The notes: generated from the sequence alone by a model not told the origin. A stretch of 64,000 nucleotides of DNA from Kyrpidia tusciae DSM 2912 (GCF_000092905.1 NC_014098.1:124001-188000); one strand, 5' to 3'. Counted from the first letter of the stretch, positions 15,735 to 29,184 are shown. Made by a program: numbers and translations.

Positions 15735-16106
15735 ATGACGAAAGAGGACATTATCGCGGCGATCAAGGGCATGTCCGTGCTCGAACTGAATGATTTGGTC
15801 AAAGCGATCGAGGAGGAGTTCGGCGTGACGGCGGCGGCCCCGGTGGCTGTGATGGGCGGAGCGGCCGGTGGTGCGGCGGAGGCTGTGGAAGAACAGACCG
15901 AATTCGATGTGATCCTCACCGCACCTGGGGGCTCGAAGATCAATGTGATCAAAGTGGTGCGGGAGATCACTGGACTGGGTCTTAAAGAGGCGAAAGACCT
16001 GGTGGACAATGCGCCGAAGCCGGTGAAGGAGAAGGTTTCGAAAGAAGAGGCCGAGACCGTCAAGAAGAAACTGGAAGATGCCGGCGCGTCCGTTGAGATT
16101 AAGTAA
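15735..16106 (+). CDS. rplL: Ribosomal protein L7/L12
   Basis: ATG 15735 after GGAGGGGGAT gives 123 residues. The N-terminal dimerisation helix pair, an alanine/glycine-rich hinge ([20 protein letters not shown]) and the C-terminal factor-binding domain ([20 protein letters not shown]) are all visible. It forms the stalk that recruits translational GTPases. A strong terminator follows. Confidence 0.98.
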   Translation: MTKEDIIAAIKGMSVLELNDLVKAIEEEFGVTAAAPVAVMGGAAGGAAEAVEEQTEFDVILTAPGGSKINVIKVVREITGLGLKEAKDLVDNAPKPVKEKVSKEEAETVKKKLEDAGASVEIK

Positions 16107-16124
16107 CAAAGGTTTTCGAGCATA

Positions 16125-16160
16125 TCCTGCCCGGGTCAGCACTGTTCGGGCAGGATTTTG
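16125..16160 (+). terminator. Terminator after rplL
   Basis: TCCTGCCCG (16125-16133) pairs with CGGGCAGGA (16147-16155), followed by TTTTG and a second T-rich stretch. Confidence 0.85.
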
Positions 16161-16189
16161 CTTTTAGAATGGTTGGCGAGGGGATGGGT

Positions 16190-16822
16190 GTGGGGGATCA
16201 GTATTTTGTCTCGCAGCCCGGGGCGCCTTCCGAGCGCCGGGCCGTGGCCTTGCGAGTGCGGGGCTTGGATGTGATGCTGATGACCGATACTGGGGTATTT
16301 TCCCGTCATCGAGTGGATTATGGAACCCGGCTGCTCATTGAATCGATGGACGTGCCCAAGCGTGGCCGAGTTTTGGATTTGGGCTGCGGCTACGGCCCCA
16401 TTGGGATTGCCGCGGCTTTGCTTGAACCCGGGGTCCAAGTCACCATGGCGGACATCAACGAACGGGCGGTGGAGTTGGCCAAGGAAAACGCCCGGCGACT
16501 CCGGCTCCAGCGGGTTGAGGTGTACGTCAGTGACGGATTCGCTGGCCTCGGGGATCGGCGGTTTGACCGCGTGTATTGCAATCCTCCCATCCGGGCCGGC
16601 AAAGAGCAGGTGTACCGACTGTTGTCGGAAGCCGCCGGCCACCTCGCCGATAAAGGCCAGGTGTGGGTGGTCGTCCAGAAGAAGCAAGGGGCGGATAGCT
16701 TGAAGCGGGAACTGGCTCGGCATTTTCGGGAGGTTTCGGATGTGGCCCGCAGCGCCGGGTTTCACGTATACCGGTGCATGGAGCCTGTGAATCTGCCCGA
16801 ATCGCCCGAATCGGGCTCTTGA
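16190..16822 (+). CDS. Class I SAM-dependent methyltransferase, RsmC-like (YbxB family)
   Basis: The GTG at 16190 is seven bases after GAGGGG and gives 210 residues. ATG 16169 and ATG 16184 are alternatives but lack proper spacing. Motif I VLDLGCGYGPIG and the NPPIRAG active-site motif place it with RsmC/RlmG-type N2-guanine or related RNA methyltransferases. A homologue (YbxB) occupies the same place between rplL and rpoB in Bacilli. An rRNA target is probable but unproven. Confidence 0.9.
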   Translation: MGDQYFVSQPGAPSERRAVALRVRGLDVMLMTDTGVFSRHRVDYGTRLLIESMDVPKRGRVLDLGCGYGPIGIAAALLEPGVQVTMADINERAVELAKENARRLRLQRVEVYVSDGFAGLGDRRFDRVYCNPPIRAGKEQVYRLLSEAAGHLADKGQVWVVVQKKQGADSLKRELARHFREVSDVARSAGFHVYRCMEPVNLPESPESGS

Positions 16823-16827
16823 CCCGG

Positions 16828-16855
16828 TTGAGCGTCTGTGATATCTTTATACAAT
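16828..16855 (+). promoter_or_regulatory. Sigma-A promoter upstream of rpoB
   Basis: TTGAGC (16828-16833), a 16-nt spacer and TACAAT (16850-16855). A second candidate, TTGCGT (16890-16895) with TATAGC (16913-16918) at 17 nt, lies downstream. About 185-215 nt of leader precede rpoB, including a short ATGGG/CCCAT hairpin followed by six T (16948-16983). Confidence 0.55.
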
Positions 16856-17040
16856 GCGGACTAAGATGTACTGTGTTGTTTGCGCATAATTGCGTGCGGA
16901 ATTGGAAATCCCTATAGCATAATGGCAGCAGTGTGGCGGGACGACAGATGGGCTGACTCACCTGTGAATACGACCCATTTTTTGTTTATGGGGCAATCTG
17001 AGGTCGACAAGGGGCAGCCATCCACGACAAGGTGTGAGGG

Positions 17041-20000
17041 GTGACAGCATTGCGCGGGCAGCTCGTCGACTATGGTCGTCGCAAACGATGGTCCTTCGCG
17101 CGGATTCATGAGGTTCTCCCATTGCCGAATCTCATTGAGATTCAACAGAATTCGTACCGATGGTTTCTCGAAGAAGGACTCCGGGAGATGTTTCAAGACA
17201 TTTCGCCGATTACCGATTTCACGGGGAACCTGGTGCTGGAGTTCGTAGATTACACCCTGGGAGAACCGAAGTATTCGGTCGAAGAGTCCAAGGAACGAGA
17301 TGTAACCTATGCGGCGCCCCTGCGCGTCAAAGTTCGGCTGATCAATCGGGAGACCGGCGAGGTCAAAGAACAAGAAGTGTTCATGGGGGATTTTCCTCTC
17401 ATGACCGAGACCGGAACGTTTATTATCAATGGTGCTGAACGGGTGATTGTCAGCCAGCTGGTGCGTTCGCCCAGCGTGTATTTTAACGCGAAAGCGGATA
17501 AGAATGGAAAACGCACCTATGGGGCTACAGTCATTCCCAATCGAGGCGCTTGGTTGGAGCTCGAGACTGACACGAAGGACGTGATCTACGCTCGAATCGA
17601 TCGCACGAGGAAGATCCCGGTGACAGTGCTCCTCAGGGCGCTCGGTTTCTCCACCGATGCCGACATTGTACATCTTCTCGGAGAAGATGAGTACTTGCGC
17701 AACACCCTGGAAAAGGATAACACCGACAGCGTGGAGAAGGCGCTGCTGGAGATTTATGACCGGCTCCGGCCGGGTGAGCCGCCGACTTTGGAGAATGCCC
17801 GGGCGCTGTTGAAGTCCCGGTTTTTCGATCCCAAGCGGTACGACTTGGCGAATGTCGGCCGATACAAGATCAATAAAAAGCTTCATCTGAAGAATCGTCT
17901 GTTAAATCAGCGTTTGGCCGAGGACTTGGTGGACCCCCGAACCGGGGAAGTTGTGGCTGAATCGGGGCGGGTTCTGGACCGGCGCTTGCTGGACAAAGTG
18001 GTTCCGGCCCTGGAGGCCGGCATGAATATGAAGGAGTATCGCAAATCCTCCGGGGTGGTGGAGGACGATGTGATTCGCCTTCAAGAGGTGCGGATATTCA
18101 GCCCGCTTGTAGAAGGCCAGGTCATCAAGGTCATTGGCAATGGCATGGTGGATAAGTCGGTGAAATACATCGTGCCGGCCGATATCATCGCATCGGTCAA
18201 CTATTTTCTCAACCTTCTTCACGGGGTGGGAGATATTGACGATATCGACCACTTGGGGAATCGTCGTCTTCGGTCGGTGGGGGAACTGCTGCAAAACCAG
18301 TTCCGAATTGGCCTGTCCCGGATGGAGCGAGTGGTTCGGGAGCGTATGTCCATCCAGGATGCCAACGCCATCACGCCCCAAGCGCTGATCAACATCCGGC
18401 CGGTGATTGCTGCCATCAAAGAGTTTTTCGGTTCTAGCCAGTTATCCCAATTCATGGATCAAACCAATCCCCTGGCGGAATTGACCCATAAACGCCGTTT
18501 ATCGGCTCTGGGTCCTGGGGGCTTAACCCGAGAACGGGCGGGGTTTGAGGTGCGGGACGTTCACCATTCTCACTATGGGCGGATGTGCCCGATTGAAACT
18601 CCGGAAGGGCCGAACATTGGCTTGATCAATTCCCTCTCCTCCTACGCCCGGATTAACGAATACGGGTTTATTGAAACGCCGTACCGCCGGGTGGACCCGG
18701 AAACGGGTGTGGTGACCGACGAGATCCATTACCTGACGGCGGACGAGGAGGACAATTATGTGATCGCCCAGGCCAATGCGGAACTGGACGAAGATGGAAG
18801 GTTCACCCAAGAACAGGTCATCGCCCGATATAAAGAAGAGATCGGCATGTTTCCCCGCTCCCGAATCGATTACATGGACGTGTCTCCTAAACAGGTGGTT
18901 TCCGTGGCCACGGCGTTGATCCCATTCTTGGAAAATGATGACGCCAACCGTGCCTTGATGGGGTCGAACATGCAGCGACAAGCAGTGCCCTTGCTTGTTA
19001 CCGAATCTCCTTTCGTCGGTACGGGTATGGAGTATAAGGCGGCCAAGGATTCCGGGGTATGTACCGTGGCGAAACGGGGCGGTGTGGTGGAGCGGGTGAC
19101 CGCCGATGAAATTTGGATCCGGGTACAGGAGGAAGTCGATGGCAAAGTCGTGTCCGGAGACCTGGACAAATATAAACTGCTGAAGTTCCGGCGTTCCAAT
19201 CAGGGCACCTGTATCAATCAGCGTCCGATTGTCCGCAAAGGCGAAAAGGTGCAAGCCGGCGACATCATCGCCGACGGCCCGGCGACTGACCAAGGAGAGC
19301 TCGCCCTTGGCCGGAACGTGCTGGTGGCCTTCATGACCTGGGAGGGCTACAACTACGAGGATGCCATCCTCCTCAGCGAGAAGTTGGTCAAGGAGGATGT
19401 CTACACGTCGATTCATATCGAGGAATACGAGGCTGAAGCCCGAGACACCAAGCTGGGACCCGAGGAGATCACCCGGGACATTCCGAATGTCGGGGAAGAT
19501 GCCCTGCGACACCTGGATGATCGGGGGATCATCCGCATTGGAGCGGAGATTTACGCCGGGGATATCCTGGTCGGCAAAGTCACGCCGAAGGGCATGACGG
19601 AACTGACCGCGGAAGAGCGGTTGCTTCACGCCATTTTTGGAGAGAAGGCCCGGGAAGTCCGGGACACTTCCCTTCGGGTTCCCCACGGCGGGGCCGGGAT
19701 TGTCGTAGACGTGAAGGTGTTCACCCGGGAAAACGGGGATGAATTGCCCCCGGGGGTCAACCAGTTGGTCCGGGTGTACATCGCCCAAAAGCGAAAGATT
19801 TCCGAAGGGGATAAGATGGCGGGACGTCATGGCAATAAAGGCGTGATCGCCCGAATCCTCCCCGAGGAAGACATGCCCTTCTTGCCCGACGGGACGCCGG
19901 TGGAAATCGTCTTGAATCCCCTCGGGGTGCCTTCCCGAATGAACATCGGACAGGTGCTGGAAACCCATTTGGGCATGGTGGCAAAAGCCATGGGGCTGCG

Positions 20001-20577
20001 CATGGCCACCCCGGTGTTCGATGGCGCCACAGAGCACGACATTTTTGATGCGTTAGAAGAAGCCGGCCTCGACCGGGATGGGAAGACGGTCCTGTACGAT
20101 GGCCGCACCGGGGAGCCCTTCGACGACCGGGTGACAGTCGGGTACGTCTACATGTTGAAACTTCACCACCTGGTGGATGACAAGATCCACGCCCGATCCA
20201 CGGGCCCGTACTCCTTGGTCACCCAACAGCCTCTGGGGGGCAAGGCGCAGTTTGGCGGCCAGCGATTCGGAGAGATGGAGGTCTGGGCTCTGGAGGCCTA
20301 CGGAGCGGCCTATACGCTGCAGGAGATTCTCACAGTGAAGTCGGACGACGTCGTGGGGCGCGTCAAGACGTACGAGGCGATCGTCAAAGGCGAGAACGTG
20401 CCGGAGCCCGGGGTTCCGGAATCGTTTAAAGTGTTGATCAAGGAACTGCAAAGCCTTGCGATGGACGTCAAAATCCTCTCCGAAGACGAACAGGAGATCA
20501 TCATGCGGGAGTCTGACGATGACGAAGAAGATAAACTTCACCTGAATCTCGAAGCCCGCGAAACCGGTGAGGATTGA
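17041..20577 (+). CDS. rpoB: RNA polymerase beta subunit
   Basis: The 1,178-residue protein starts at GTG 17041 after a modest AAGGTGTGAGG. The rifampicin region is intact and wild-type in appearance ([17 protein letters not shown], then [13 protein letters not shown]). The C-terminal clamp-interacting segments ([11 protein letters not shown] and [13 protein letters not shown]) are present. It forms the catalytic core with RpoC. The acidic C-terminal tail (SDDDEEDK) is as in other Bacilli. Confidence 0.99.
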   Translation: MTALRGQLVDYGRRKRWSFARIHEVLPLPNLIEIQQNSYRWFLEEGLREMFQDISPITDFTGNLVLEFVDYTLGEPKYSVEESKERDVTYAAPLRVKVRLINRETGEVKEQEVFMGDFPLMTETGTFIINGAERVIVSQLVRSPSVYFNAKADKNGKRTYGATVIPNRGAWLELETDTKDVIYARIDRTRKIPVTVLLRALGFSTDADIVHLLGEDEYLRNTLEKDNTDSVEKALLEIYDRLRPGEPPTLENARALLKSRFFDPKRYDLANVGRYKINKKLHLKNRLLNQRLAEDLVDPRTGEVVAESGRVLDRRLLDKVVPALEAGMNMKEYRKSSGVVEDDVIRLQEVRIFSPLVEGQVIKVIGNGMVDKSVKYIVPADIIASVNYFLNLLHGVGDIDDIDHLGNRRLRSVGELLQNQFRIGLSRMERVVRERMSIQDANAITPQALINIRPVIAAIKEFFGSSQLSQFMDQTNPLAELTHKRRLSALGPGGLTRERAGFEVRDVHHSHYGRMCPIETPEGPNIGLINSLSSYARINEYGFIETPYRRVDPETGVVTDEIHYLTADEEDNYVIAQANAELDEDGRFTQEQVIARYKEEIGMFPRSRIDYMDVSPKQVVSVATALIPFLENDDANRALMGSNMQRQAVPLLVTESPFVGTGMEYKAAKDSGVCTVAKRGGVVERVTADEIWIRVQEEVDGKVVSGDLDKYKLLKFRRSNQGTCINQRPIVRKGEKVQAGDIIADGPATDQGELALGRNVLVAFMTWEGYNYEDAILLSEKLVKEDVYTSIHIEEYEAEARDTKLGPEEITRDIPNVGEDALRHLDDRGIIRIGAEIYAGDILVGKVTPKGMTELTAEERLLHAIFGEKAREVRDTSLRVPHGGAGIVVDVKVFTRENGDELPPGVNQLVRVYIAQKRKISEGDKMAGRHGNKGVIARILPEEDMPFLPDGTPVEIVLNPLGVPSRMNIGQVLETHLGMVAKAMGLRMATPVFDGATEHDIFDALEEAGLDRDGKTVLYDGRTGEPFDDRVTVGYVYMLKLHHLVDDKIHARSTGPYSLVTQQPLGGKAQFGGQRFGEMEVWALEAYGAAYTLQEILTVKSDDVVGRVKTYEAIVKGENVPEPGVPESFKVLIKELQSLAMDVKILSEDEQEIIMRESDDDEEDKLHLNLEARETGED

Positions 20578-20610
20578 GGGAGAAGCCCAGGGAAAAGGGA
20601 GGAACGCTCC

Positions 20611-23600
20611 TTGTTGGACGTCAACAACTTCGAGTTCATGAAGATCGGCCTGGCATCGCCGGAAAAGATTCGCTCGTGGTCGCACGGTGAAGTCAAAAAA
20701 CCCGAGACGATCAATTACCGCACGTTGAAACCGGAAAAAGAGGGTCTCTTTTGCGAGAAAATTTTCGGCCCCACCCGGGATTGGGAGTGCCACTGTGGCA
20801 AATACAAACGGGTTCGATACAAAGGGGTGGTCTGCGACCGCTGCGGTGTGGAAGTCACCCGGGCGAAAGTCCGGCGGGAGCGGATGGGACATATCGAACT
20901 GGCGGCGCCGGTCTCGCATATTTGGTATTTTAAAGGGATCCCCAGCCGCATGGGCTTGGTATTGGATATGTCCCCCAGGGCCTTGGAGGAGGTGATTTAT
21001 TTTGCCTCCTATGTCGTGACCGATCCCGGAGACACGCCTCTTGAGAAAAAACAACTTCTTTCGGAAAAGGAGTACCGCAGCTATCGGGAGAAATACGGGT
21101 ATGCCTTTGAGGCGGGGATGGGCGCAGAAGCGATCAAAAAGCTTCTCCAAGAGATCGATTTGGACAAAGAAGCGGAGCAGCTCAAAGAAGAGCTTCGCAC
21201 CGCCCAAGGCCAGCGCCGAAACCGGGCCATCAAGCGCCTGGAGGTGGTGGAGGCCTTCCGCCAGTCCGGCAATCGCCCGGAGTGGATGATCCTCGACGTA
21301 TTGCCGGTCATTCCGCCGGAATTGCGCCCAATGGTACAACTGGACGGGGGAAGATTTGCAACGTCTGATTTGAACGATCTGTACCGGCGGGTGATCAACC
21401 GGAACAACCGGCTCAAGCGGCTCCTGGACCTGGGTGCTCCAGACATTATCGTTCAAAACGAAAAACGGATGCTTCAGGAAGCGGTGGACGCCCTCATCGA
21501 CAATGGGCGCCGGGGTCGGCCGGTGACCGGGCCGGGGAATCGACCGCTGAAATCCCTCTCCCATATGCTGAAAGGGAAGCAGGGGCGGTTCCGGCAGAAT
21601 CTCCTCGGCAAGCGCGTCGATTATTCCGGGCGCTCGGTGATCGTGGTGGGCCCAGAGTTGAAGATGTACCAATGCGGTCTGCCCAAGGAGATGGCCCTGG
21701 AGCTGTTCAAACCTTTTGTGATGAAAGAACTGGTGAGTCAGGGGCTGGCCCACAATATCAAGAGTGCGAAACGGAAAGTGGAGCGCGTCTCTCCCGAGGT
21801 GTGGGATGTGCTGGAGGACGTTATCCGGGAGCATCCCGTCCTGTTGAACCGCGCGCCCACCTTGCATCGCCTGGGCATTCAAGCCTTTGAACCCGTATTG
21901 GTGGAGGGGCGGGCCATCAAGCTCCACCCGCTGGTGTGCACCGCGTACAACGCCGACTTTGACGGGGACCAAATGGCCGTCCACGTGCCGCTTTCGGCGG
22001 AAGCCCAAGCCGAGGCGAGAATTTTGATGTTGGCGGCCCACAACATTTTAAACCCGAAAGACGGGAAGCCAGTGGTCACGCCAACCCAGGATATGGTTCT
22101 GGGAAGTTATTACCTGACCATTGAAAAGGAGGGCGGGAAAGGCGAAGGGCGGATTTTCGCCGATCCCAATGAGGCGATCGCCGCCTATGAGCGGGGGATC
22201 GTTGGATTGCACAGCCGCATTGCCCTGCCGGCCGCTTCTCTCAACAAGACGTCATTGACCGCGGCTCAACAGCGCGCTCTCTTGATTACGACGGTGGGGA
22301 AGCTGATCTTTAATGAGATTTTCCCGGCGGACTTTCCGTACATCAATACCGGGAGTATGGAAAATCTGCTCAAGGGGACTCCAGATCGCTACTTTATTTT
22401 CGAAAAAGGCGCGGATGTGTCGGCCCGAATTCGCGACTTGAATGTGGCCGATTCCCAAGCAGTTGTAAAGGGCTATCTCGGTTCGATCATCGCCGATTGT
22501 TTCCGGAGATACGGGACCACGGAGACCGCCGTGATCTTGGACCGCATCAAGAAACTCGGATTTCACTATTCCACCAAGGCGGGTATTACCATCTCCGTGG
22601 CGGACATCACCGTTCCCGAGGAGAAGGAAGAGATTCTCGCCGAGGCTGAAAAGAACGTGCAGGTGGTGCAGAATCAGTACCGCCGGGGCCTGATCACCGA
22701 GGATGAACGGTACGGACGGGTGATCTCCATCTGGGGGAAGGCCAAAGACGATCTGACCGACGTCCTGATGCGCTCTTTGGATCACTTTAACCCGATCTAT
22801 ATGATGGCCAACTCCGGTGCACGGGGTAACGTGTCCCAGATTACGCAATTGGCCGGGATGCGCGGGCTGATGGCCAATCCCTCGGGCAGGATCATCGAGC
22901 TGCCGATTAAATCGAACTTCCGGGAAGGTCTAACGGTGTTGGAGTATTTTATTTCTACTCACGGAGCTCGGAAAGGTCTCGCGGACACAGCCCTGCGGAC
23001 GGCAGACTCGGGGTATTTGACCCGGCGCCTGGTGGACGTCGCCCAAGATGTCATCGTTCGAGAGGAAGACTGCGGCACCGACAAGGGGTTTGAAGTGGAT
23101 GAGATTCGGGATGGTCGGGAAGTCATCGAAGACCTGTTCGATCGGATCAATGGGCGAGTGGCGTTTCAGAATGTCCATCATCCTGAGACCGGCGAGGTCA
23201 TCGTCCATCGCAACGAGCTGATCGATGAAGACAAAGCGCGGGCCATTGTTGAAGCGGGCATCCGGAAGGTCGTCATTCGGACGGTCCTGACCTGCCGCAC
23301 GAAACATGGGGTGTGTGTGCGGTGTTACGGCCGGAATCTCGCCACGGGCAAGATGGTGGAGATCGGCGAGGCGGTGGGAATCATCGCGGCCCAGTCCATC
23401 GGGGAGCCGGGCACCCAGTTGACGATGCGGACGTTCCACACCGGCGGCGTGGCCGGGGACGATATCACTCAGGGGTTGCCTCGCGTCCAGGAGCTTTTTG
23501 AAGCGAGGAATCCCCGGGGCCAGGCGGTGATCACCGAGATTGATGGGACCGTGGCCGACATCCGGGACGGCAAAGATAAACGGGAGATCGAGATCGCGGG

Positions 23601-24261
23601 CGAAAAGGAAACGAAGGTGTACGCGGTCCCCTATGGTTCCCGGATCCGGGTGATCGTGGGTCAAATGGTGGAGGCCGGGGACGAGTTGATCGAAGGGTCT
23701 GTCGATCCCAAGGATATGCTCCGGGTCAAAGGACTGAAGGGGGTCCAGAATTACCTTCTCCGGGAAGTCCAGCGCGTCTACCGGCTTCAGGGGGTAGACA
23801 TCAATGACAAGCATGTCGAGGTTATGATTCGCCAGATGTTGCGCAAGGTTCGAATCGTGGATAGCGGGGATACCGATCTGCTTCCGGGGACTTACGTGGA
23901 TCTCCGGGATTACGAGGAAGCGAACCGCCAGGCCTTTGCCAGCGGCCTCGAACCGGCAATTGCTCGCCCGGCTCTCCTCGGGATCACCAAGGCTTCTCTG
24001 GAGACCGATTCGTTCTTGTCGGCGGCGTCATTCCAAGAGACGACCCGGGTCCTCACCGATGCGGCGATCAAAGGAAAGGTCGACCGGCTGCTTGGGTTGA
24101 AGGAAAATGTGATCATCGGGAAGTTGGTCCCGGCGGGGACGGGAATGGCGCGCTACCGGGGCTTGACATTGGAGGAGGAGGCACTGCCGGAGCCGGCGGT
24201 GGAAGATGAAGAAAACCCCGGCTGGGAAGAGGACGTCGAGGCGGAAACCGTCACGGAATAA
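20611..24261 (+). CDS. rpoC: RNA polymerase beta-prime subunit
   Basis: The 1,216-residue protein starts at TTG 20611 (TTG 20614 is an alternative) after GGGAGGAACG. The catalytic magnesium-binding NADFDGDQ is at residues 447-454. The N-terminal zinc ribbon (CHCGKYK and CDRCGVE) and the second zinc site ([13 protein letters not shown]) are intact. It is cotranscribed with rpoB, 33 bp downstream. The acidic C-terminal tail is slightly longer than in B. subtilis. Confidence 0.99.
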   Translation: MLDVNNFEFMKIGLASPEKIRSWSHGEVKKPETINYRTLKPEKEGLFCEKIFGPTRDWECHCGKYKRVRYKGVVCDRCGVEVTRAKVRRERMGHIELAAPVSHIWYFKGIPSRMGLVLDMSPRALEEVIYFASYVVTDPGDTPLEKKQLLSEKEYRSYREKYGYAFEAGMGAEAIKKLLQEIDLDKEAEQLKEELRTAQGQRRNRAIKRLEVVEAFRQSGNRPEWMILDVLPVIPPELRPMVQLDGGRFATSDLNDLYRRVINRNNRLKRLLDLGAPDIIVQNEKRMLQEAVDALIDNGRRGRPVTGPGNRPLKSLSHMLKGKQGRFRQNLLGKRVDYSGRSVIVVGPELKMYQCGLPKEMALELFKPFVMKELVSQGLAHNIKSAKRKVERVSPEVWDVLEDVIREHPVLLNRAPTLHRLGIQAFEPVLVEGRAIKLHPLVCTAYNADFDGDQMAVHVPLSAEAQAEARILMLAAHNILNPKDGKPVVTPTQDMVLGSYYLTIEKEGGKGEGRIFADPNEAIAAYERGIVGLHSRIALPAASLNKTSLTAAQQRALLITTVGKLIFNEIFPADFPYINTGSMENLLKGTPDRYFIFEKGADVSARIRDLNVADSQAVVKGYLGSIIADCFRRYGTTETAVILDRIKKLGFHYSTKAGITISVADITVPEEKEEILAEAEKNVQVVQNQYRRGLITEDERYGRVISIWGKAKDDLTDVLMRSLDHFNPIYMMANSGARGNVSQITQLAGMRGLMANPSGRIIELPIKSNFREGLTVLEYFISTHGARKGLADTALRTADSGYLTRRLVDVAQDVIVREEDCGTDKGFEVDEIRDGREVIEDLFDRINGRVAFQNVHHPETGEVIVHRNELIDEDKARAIVEAGIRKVVIRTVLTCRTKHGVCVRCYGRNLATGKMVEIGEAVGIIAAQSIGEPGTQLTMRTFHTGGVAGDDITQGLPRVQELFEARNPRGQAVITEIDGTVADIRDGKDKREIEIAGEKETKVYAVPYGSRIRVIVGQMVEAGDELIEGSVDPKDMLRVKGLKGVQNYLLREVQRVYRLQGVDINDKHVEVMIRQMLRKVRIVDSGDTDLLPGTYVDLRDYEEANRQAFASGLEPAIARPALLGITKASLETDSFLSAASFQETTRVLTDAAIKGKVDRLLGLKENVIIGKLVPAGTGMARYRGLTLEEEALPEPAVEDEENPGWEEDVEAETVTE

Positions 24262-24275
24262 ACGGGATTCACAAG

Positions 24276-24305
24276 TTGACACCGCTTAACGCCGGGTGCT
24301 AATAT
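24276..24305 (+). promoter_or_regulatory. Promoter for the str operon region
   Basis: TTGACA (24276-24281), an 18-nt spacer and TAATAT (24300-24305), 41 bases before the L7Ae-like gene. Confidence 0.7.
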
Positions 24306-24346
24306 ATCTGAGTGTGTCCACGGCCGGTGTCTGAGGAGGCGGTTGG

Positions 24347-24607
24347 ATGCCTTATGACCGATTAAAGCGCGCCAAACGGATCGTCATCGGCACCAATCAA
24401 ACTCTCAAAGCTTTACAGGAGAAGAGTCCCGTTGAGGTTTACGTGGCAAAGGACGCCGACCGGCATGTGGTGGCGCGCGTGGTGGCGTTGTGTGAGCAAA
24501 AGCAAGTGAGCCTTGTATGGGTCGATTCCATGAAACAACTTGGCAAAGCCTGTGGAATTGACGTGGGTGCCGCTGCTGCGGCGATCATCGAAGAGAACTG
24601 GAGTTGA
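24347..24607 (+). CDS. rplGB: L7Ae-like ribosomal protein (YbxF / L8e family)
   Basis: The 86-residue protein contains the L7Ae/L30e fold with the kink-turn-binding GTNQTLKALQ segment (residues 15-24). It lies between rpoC and rpsL, where ybxF is found in B. subtilis. Family members bind k-turn RNA and associate with the ribosome. ATG 24347 follows GAGGAGGCGG. The exact ribosomal role is not established. Confidence 0.92.
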   Translation: MPYDRLKRAKRIVIGTNQTLKALQEKSPVEVYVAKDADRHVVARVVALCEQKQVSLVWVDSMKQLGKACGIDVGAAAAAIIEENWS

Positions 24608-24634
24608 AGGTCTCTTCTTGATCATGGGGTGGCG

Positions 24635-24670
24635 GCCCGGCGGGGCCTTGCTGAGGATCTCCCGCCGGGC
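24635..24670. other. Perfect 10-bp hairpin in the rpsL leader
   Basis: GCCCGGCGGG (24635-24644) and CCCGCCGGGC (24661-24670) are exact reverse complements with a 16-nt loop. No T-run follows, so it is not a standard terminator. It lies between the L7Ae-like gene and rpsL. Confidence 0.55.
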
Positions 24671-24715
24671 GCGGGGCTGACCGTTCGATCGTGAATGCGG
24701 GAAGGGGGTGTCGGC

Positions 24716-25132
24716 ATGCCGACCATTAATCAATTGGTGCGCCAAGGGCGTAAGATCGTGGAGAAAAAGTCCACTGCACCCGCGTTGTTGAAGGGATACA
24801 ATACCTTCACCAAGGAAGAGACTGATCTTCCTTCTCCTCAGAAGCGCGGCGTGTGCACCCGTGTCGGCACGATGACGCCGAAAAAGCCGAATTCGGCGCT
24901 GCGAAAGTACGCCCGGGTTCGCTTGACAAACGGGATTGAAGTGACAGCCTATATTCCCGGGGTTGGTCACAACCTTCAAGAACACTCGGTCGTTCTCGTG
25001 CGGGGGGGCCGGGTCAAAGATCTCCCGGGGGTGCGGTACCATATCGTGCGGGGAACGTTGGATGCAGCCGGCGTGAAAGACCGGATGCAAGGACGGTCCA
25101 AGTACGGTGCGAAACGGCCGAAGCAGAAGTGA
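24716..25132 (+). CDS. rpsL: Ribosomal protein S12
   Basis: ATG 24716 after GAAGGGGGTG gives 138 residues. The universally conserved decoding-centre segments are wild type ([11 protein letters not shown] and [13 protein letters not shown]), so there is no visible streptomycin-resistance change. It opens the S12-S7-EF-G-EF-Tu operon. Confidence 0.98.
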   Translation: MPTINQLVRQGRKIVEKKSTAPALLKGYNTFTKEETDLPSPQKRGVCTRVGTMTPKKPNSALRKYARVRLTNGIEVTAYIPGVGHNLQEHSVVLVRGGRVKDLPGVRYHIVRGTLDAAGVKDRMQGRSKYGAKRPKQK

Positions 25133-25164
25133 TGAGCGTGTGAAGGCGGGAAGGAGGGATCAAT

Positions 25165-25635
25165 ATGCCGAGAAAAGGACCGGTGCCCCAGAGGGATGTC
25201 ATGCCGGACCCGATATACGATAGCAAGCTCGTGACTCGCCTCATCAATAAGGTCATGATGGACGGCAAAAGGGGTCTGGCGGAACGGATCGTCTACGGCG
25301 CCTTTGACCTGGTCCGGGAACGGACAGGCCGGGATCCACTGGAAGTGTTCGAACAAGCAGTGAAAAACACCATGCCCGTCCTGGAGGTTAAAGCTCGACG
25401 GGTCGGAGGGGCGAACTACCAAGTTCCCGTCGAGGTCCGCCCGGAGCGACGGGTGACTTTGAGCCTGCGGTGGCTGGTGAATTACGCGCGGGAACGCAAC
25501 GAAAAGTCGATGCGGGAGCGGCTCGCCAATGAGATTCTCGATGCGGCCAACGGGACCGGTGGCGCGGTGAAGAAGAAGGACGATACCCACCGGATGGCGG
25601 AGGCGAACAAAGCTTTTGCACATTACCGATGGTGA
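25165..25635 (+). CDS. rpsG: Ribosomal protein S7
   Basis: The 156-residue protein starts at ATG 25165 after GAAGGAGGGAT. The conserved GGKRGLAER-like segment ([16 protein letters not shown]) and the [12 protein letters not shown] beta-ribbon are present. S7 initiates assembly of the 30S head and autoregulates str operons in some bacteria. Confidence 0.98.
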   Translation: MPRKGPVPQRDVMPDPIYDSKLVTRLINKVMMDGKRGLAERIVYGAFDLVRERTGRDPLEVFEQAVKNTMPVLEVKARRVGGANYQVPVEVRPERRVTLSLRWLVNYARERNEKSMRERLANEILDAANGTGGAVKKKDDTHRMAEANKAFAHYRW

Positions 25636-25732
25636 TTCGGGGTTATCCCACAGCCGCTGGGTGATGTCAAGGGTTGTCAGTTCGCTGATCGATGGAGCCG
25701 GCGCGACTCTGTAAAGAAAGGGGGAACATGGG

Positions 25733-27808
25733 ATGGCCAGGGAATTCCCGCTGGAGAAAACGCGGAACATCGGTATCATGGCCCACATTGACGCGGGAAA
25801 AACCACGACCACGGAGCGGATTCTGTTTTACACCGGCAGGGTGCACAAGATCGGTGAGGTCCATGAAGGCGCTGCCACCATGGACTGGATGGTTCAAGAG
25901 CAGGAGCGGGGGATCACCATTACGTCCGCCGCCACGACGTGCCAGTGGAAGGGGCACCGCATTAATATTATTGACACGCCCGGACACGTGGACTTTACCG
26001 TCGAGGTGGAACGCTCGCTCCGGGTACTCGACGGGGCTGTTGGCGTTTTTTGCGCCAAGGGCGGCGTTGAACCCCAGTCCGAGACGGTGTGGCGCCAAGC
26101 CGATAAGTACCATGTGCCGCGCATCGCGTATGTGAACAAGATGGACATCATCGGCGCGGATTTCTATCGCGCCGTGAGTCAGATGAAGGAACGGCTGGGA
26201 GCCAACGCTGTCCCTATTCAACTCCCCATCGGGGCGGAGGATGCCTTTGAAGGGATGATTGACCTCGTCAGCATGCAGGCGTATTACTACCTCGACGATC
26301 TCGGCACCCGTAGCGAAGCCCGGGAGATCCCGGCGGAGTACAAGGACCGTGCCGAGGAATATCGTCAGAACCTGCTGGAAGCCGTGGCTGAGGTCGATGA
26401 AGATTTGATGATGAAATACCTCGAGGGTGAGGAGATCACCGTCGATGAAATCAAAGGTGCTCTGAGGGCGGGAACGATTTCCGGAAAGATCGTTCCGGTA
26501 TTGTGCGGCTCTTCCTACCGGAACAAAGGGGTTCAGCTGTTGCTGGACGCCATTGTCGATTTCCTGCCATCTCCGGTGGATATTCCGCCGGTTCGTGGCA
26601 CAGATTCAGAAGGGAACGAAGTGGAGCGCCATTCGGGGGACGACGAACCTTTTTCGGCCTTGGCTTTTAAAATCATGACCGACCCCTATGTCGGCAAATT
26701 GGCGTTCTTCCGGGTGTACTCCGGGACCCTAAGTTCTGGATCCTATGTCCTAAATTCCACAAAGAACAAACGGGAGCGGATCGGACGCATCGTTCGGATG
26801 CACGCGAATCATCGGGAGGACATCGACACGGTGTACGCCGGGGATATCGCGGCCGCCGTTGGCTTGAAGGATACATCTACCGGGGACACTCTTTGCGACG
26901 ATAAAAACGTCGTCATCCTGGAATCGATGGAATTTCCCGAGCCGGTCATTCGGGTCGCCATTGAGCCGAAAACCAAGGCAGACCAAGATAAGATGGGGCT
27001 AGCCCTTCAAAAGCTGGCGGAAGAAGACCCCACCTTCCGGACCTGGACGGACCAGGAGACGGGGCAAACGATTATTGCCGGCATGGGAGAACTCCACTTG
27101 GAGATCATCGTCGATCGCCTGCAGCGGGAGTTCAAAGTCGAGGCCAACGTGGGTAAACCCCAGGTGGCTTATAAGGAAACCATCCGGAAGAAAGTCAAGG
27201 TGGAAGGCAAGTTCGTCCGTCAATCCGGTGGACGCGGTCAGTACGGCCACGTGTGGCTCGAACTCGAACCTCTTGAGCGCGGCCAGGGCTACGTGTTCGA
27301 GAACAAGATTGTCGGCGGCGTGGTCCCCAAGGAATACGTTCCGGCTGTGGATGAAGGGATCCATGAGGCCATGCAAAACGGCGTGGTCGCGGGGTATCCG
27401 CTTATCGATATGAAGGCGACCTTGGTGGATGGGTCCTATCACGATGTCGACTCTTCGGAGATGGCCTTCAAGATTGCAGGCTCCATGGCGCTGAAATCAG
27501 GCGCTGCCAAGGCAGACCCCTATCTCCTCGAACCGATCATGAAGGTCGAGGTCATTGTGCCGGAGGAGTATATGGGGGATATCATGGGCGACATCAATTC
27601 CCGGCGGGGACGCATCGAAGGGATGGAGACCCGGGCCGGTGCCCAAGTGATTCGTGGTTACGTCCCCTTGGCGGAGATGTTCGGCTACGCGACCAACCTG
27701 CGTTCCCGAACTCAAGGCCGGGGCGTTTACAGTATGGAGTTTTACAGCTACGAGGAAGTACCCAAGTCTGTGGCCCAGGAGATCATCGCCAAATCTAAGG
27801 GCGAATGA
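25733..27808 (+). CDS. fusA: Elongation factor G
   Basis: EF-G drives translocation with GTP hydrolysis. The 691-residue protein has the P-loop [13 protein letters not shown] (near residue 20), switch [11 protein letters not shown] and the NKMD G4 motif. Domains II to V are complete, including the domain IV loop near [14 protein letters not shown] 25733 follows AAAGGGGGAAC. It is a single typical EF-G in the str operon. Confidence 0.98.
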   Translation: MAREFPLEKTRNIGIMAHIDAGKTTTTERILFYTGRVHKIGEVHEGAATMDWMVQEQERGITITSAATTCQWKGHRINIIDTPGHVDFTVEVERSLRVLDGAVGVFCAKGGVEPQSETVWRQADKYHVPRIAYVNKMDIIGADFYRAVSQMKERLGANAVPIQLPIGAEDAFEGMIDLVSMQAYYYLDDLGTRSEAREIPAEYKDRAEEYRQNLLEAVAEVDEDLMMKYLEGEEITVDEIKGALRAGTISGKIVPVLCGSSYRNKGVQLLLDAIVDFLPSPVDIPPVRGTDSEGNEVERHSGDDEPFSALAFKIMTDPYVGKLAFFRVYSGTLSSGSYVLNSTKNKRERIGRIVRMHANHREDIDTVYAGDIAAAVGLKDTSTGDTLCDDKNVVILESMEFPEPVIRVAIEPKTKADQDKMGLALQKLAEEDPTFRTWTDQETGQTIIAGMGELHLEIIVDRLQREFKVEANVGKPQVAYKETIRKKVKVEGKFVRQSGGRGQYGHVWLELEPLERGQGYVFENKIVGGVVPKEYVPAVDEGIHEAMQNGVVAGYPLIDMKATLVDGSYHDVDSSEMAFKIAGSMALKSGAAKADPYLLEPIMKVEVIVPEEYMGDIMGDINSRRGRIEGMETRAGAQVIRGYVPLAEMFGYATNLRSRTQGRGVYSMEFYSYEEVPKSVAQEIIAKSKGE

Positions 27809-27847
27809 GCTTCACCAAACGATTATTACAAGAGGGAGTTGAAACCC

Positions 27848-29038
<1,191 letters not shown>

Positions 29039-29055
29039 CTGGCGGGTCGGAAACG

Positions 29056-29080
29056 GTCGGGCCTTCGGGCCCGACTTTTT
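29056..29080 (+). terminator. Terminator after tuf
   Basis: GTCGGGCC (29056-29063), a TTCG tetraloop and GGCCCGAC (29068-29075), followed by five T. Confidence 0.92.
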
Positions 29081-29154
29081 CCTGCCGTCCGCCGCCCATG
29101 AGCGGTCTCAAGGAGGTTGACGCCTTTCTCTCTTTTGTGGCTGAAAAATTTCGG

Positions 29155-29184
29155 TTGAGTTTCACGGAGGCCTTATAGTATAAT
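29155..29184 (+). promoter_or_regulatory. Promoter of the S10-spc-alpha array
   Basis: TTGAGT (29155-29160), an 18-nt spacer and TATAAT (29179-29184). It gives a leader of about 120 nt before rpsJ. No other strong promoter is seen until the end of the array. Confidence 0.7.

Noticed and set aside
20053-22041. A 662-codon open frame antisense to rpoB and rpoC, and a 504-codon one antisense to rpoB (18523-20037)
   Set aside because: Both lie opposite highly conserved essential genes, have no ribosome site or recognisable domains, and are typical of mirror frames in GC-rich coding DNA.
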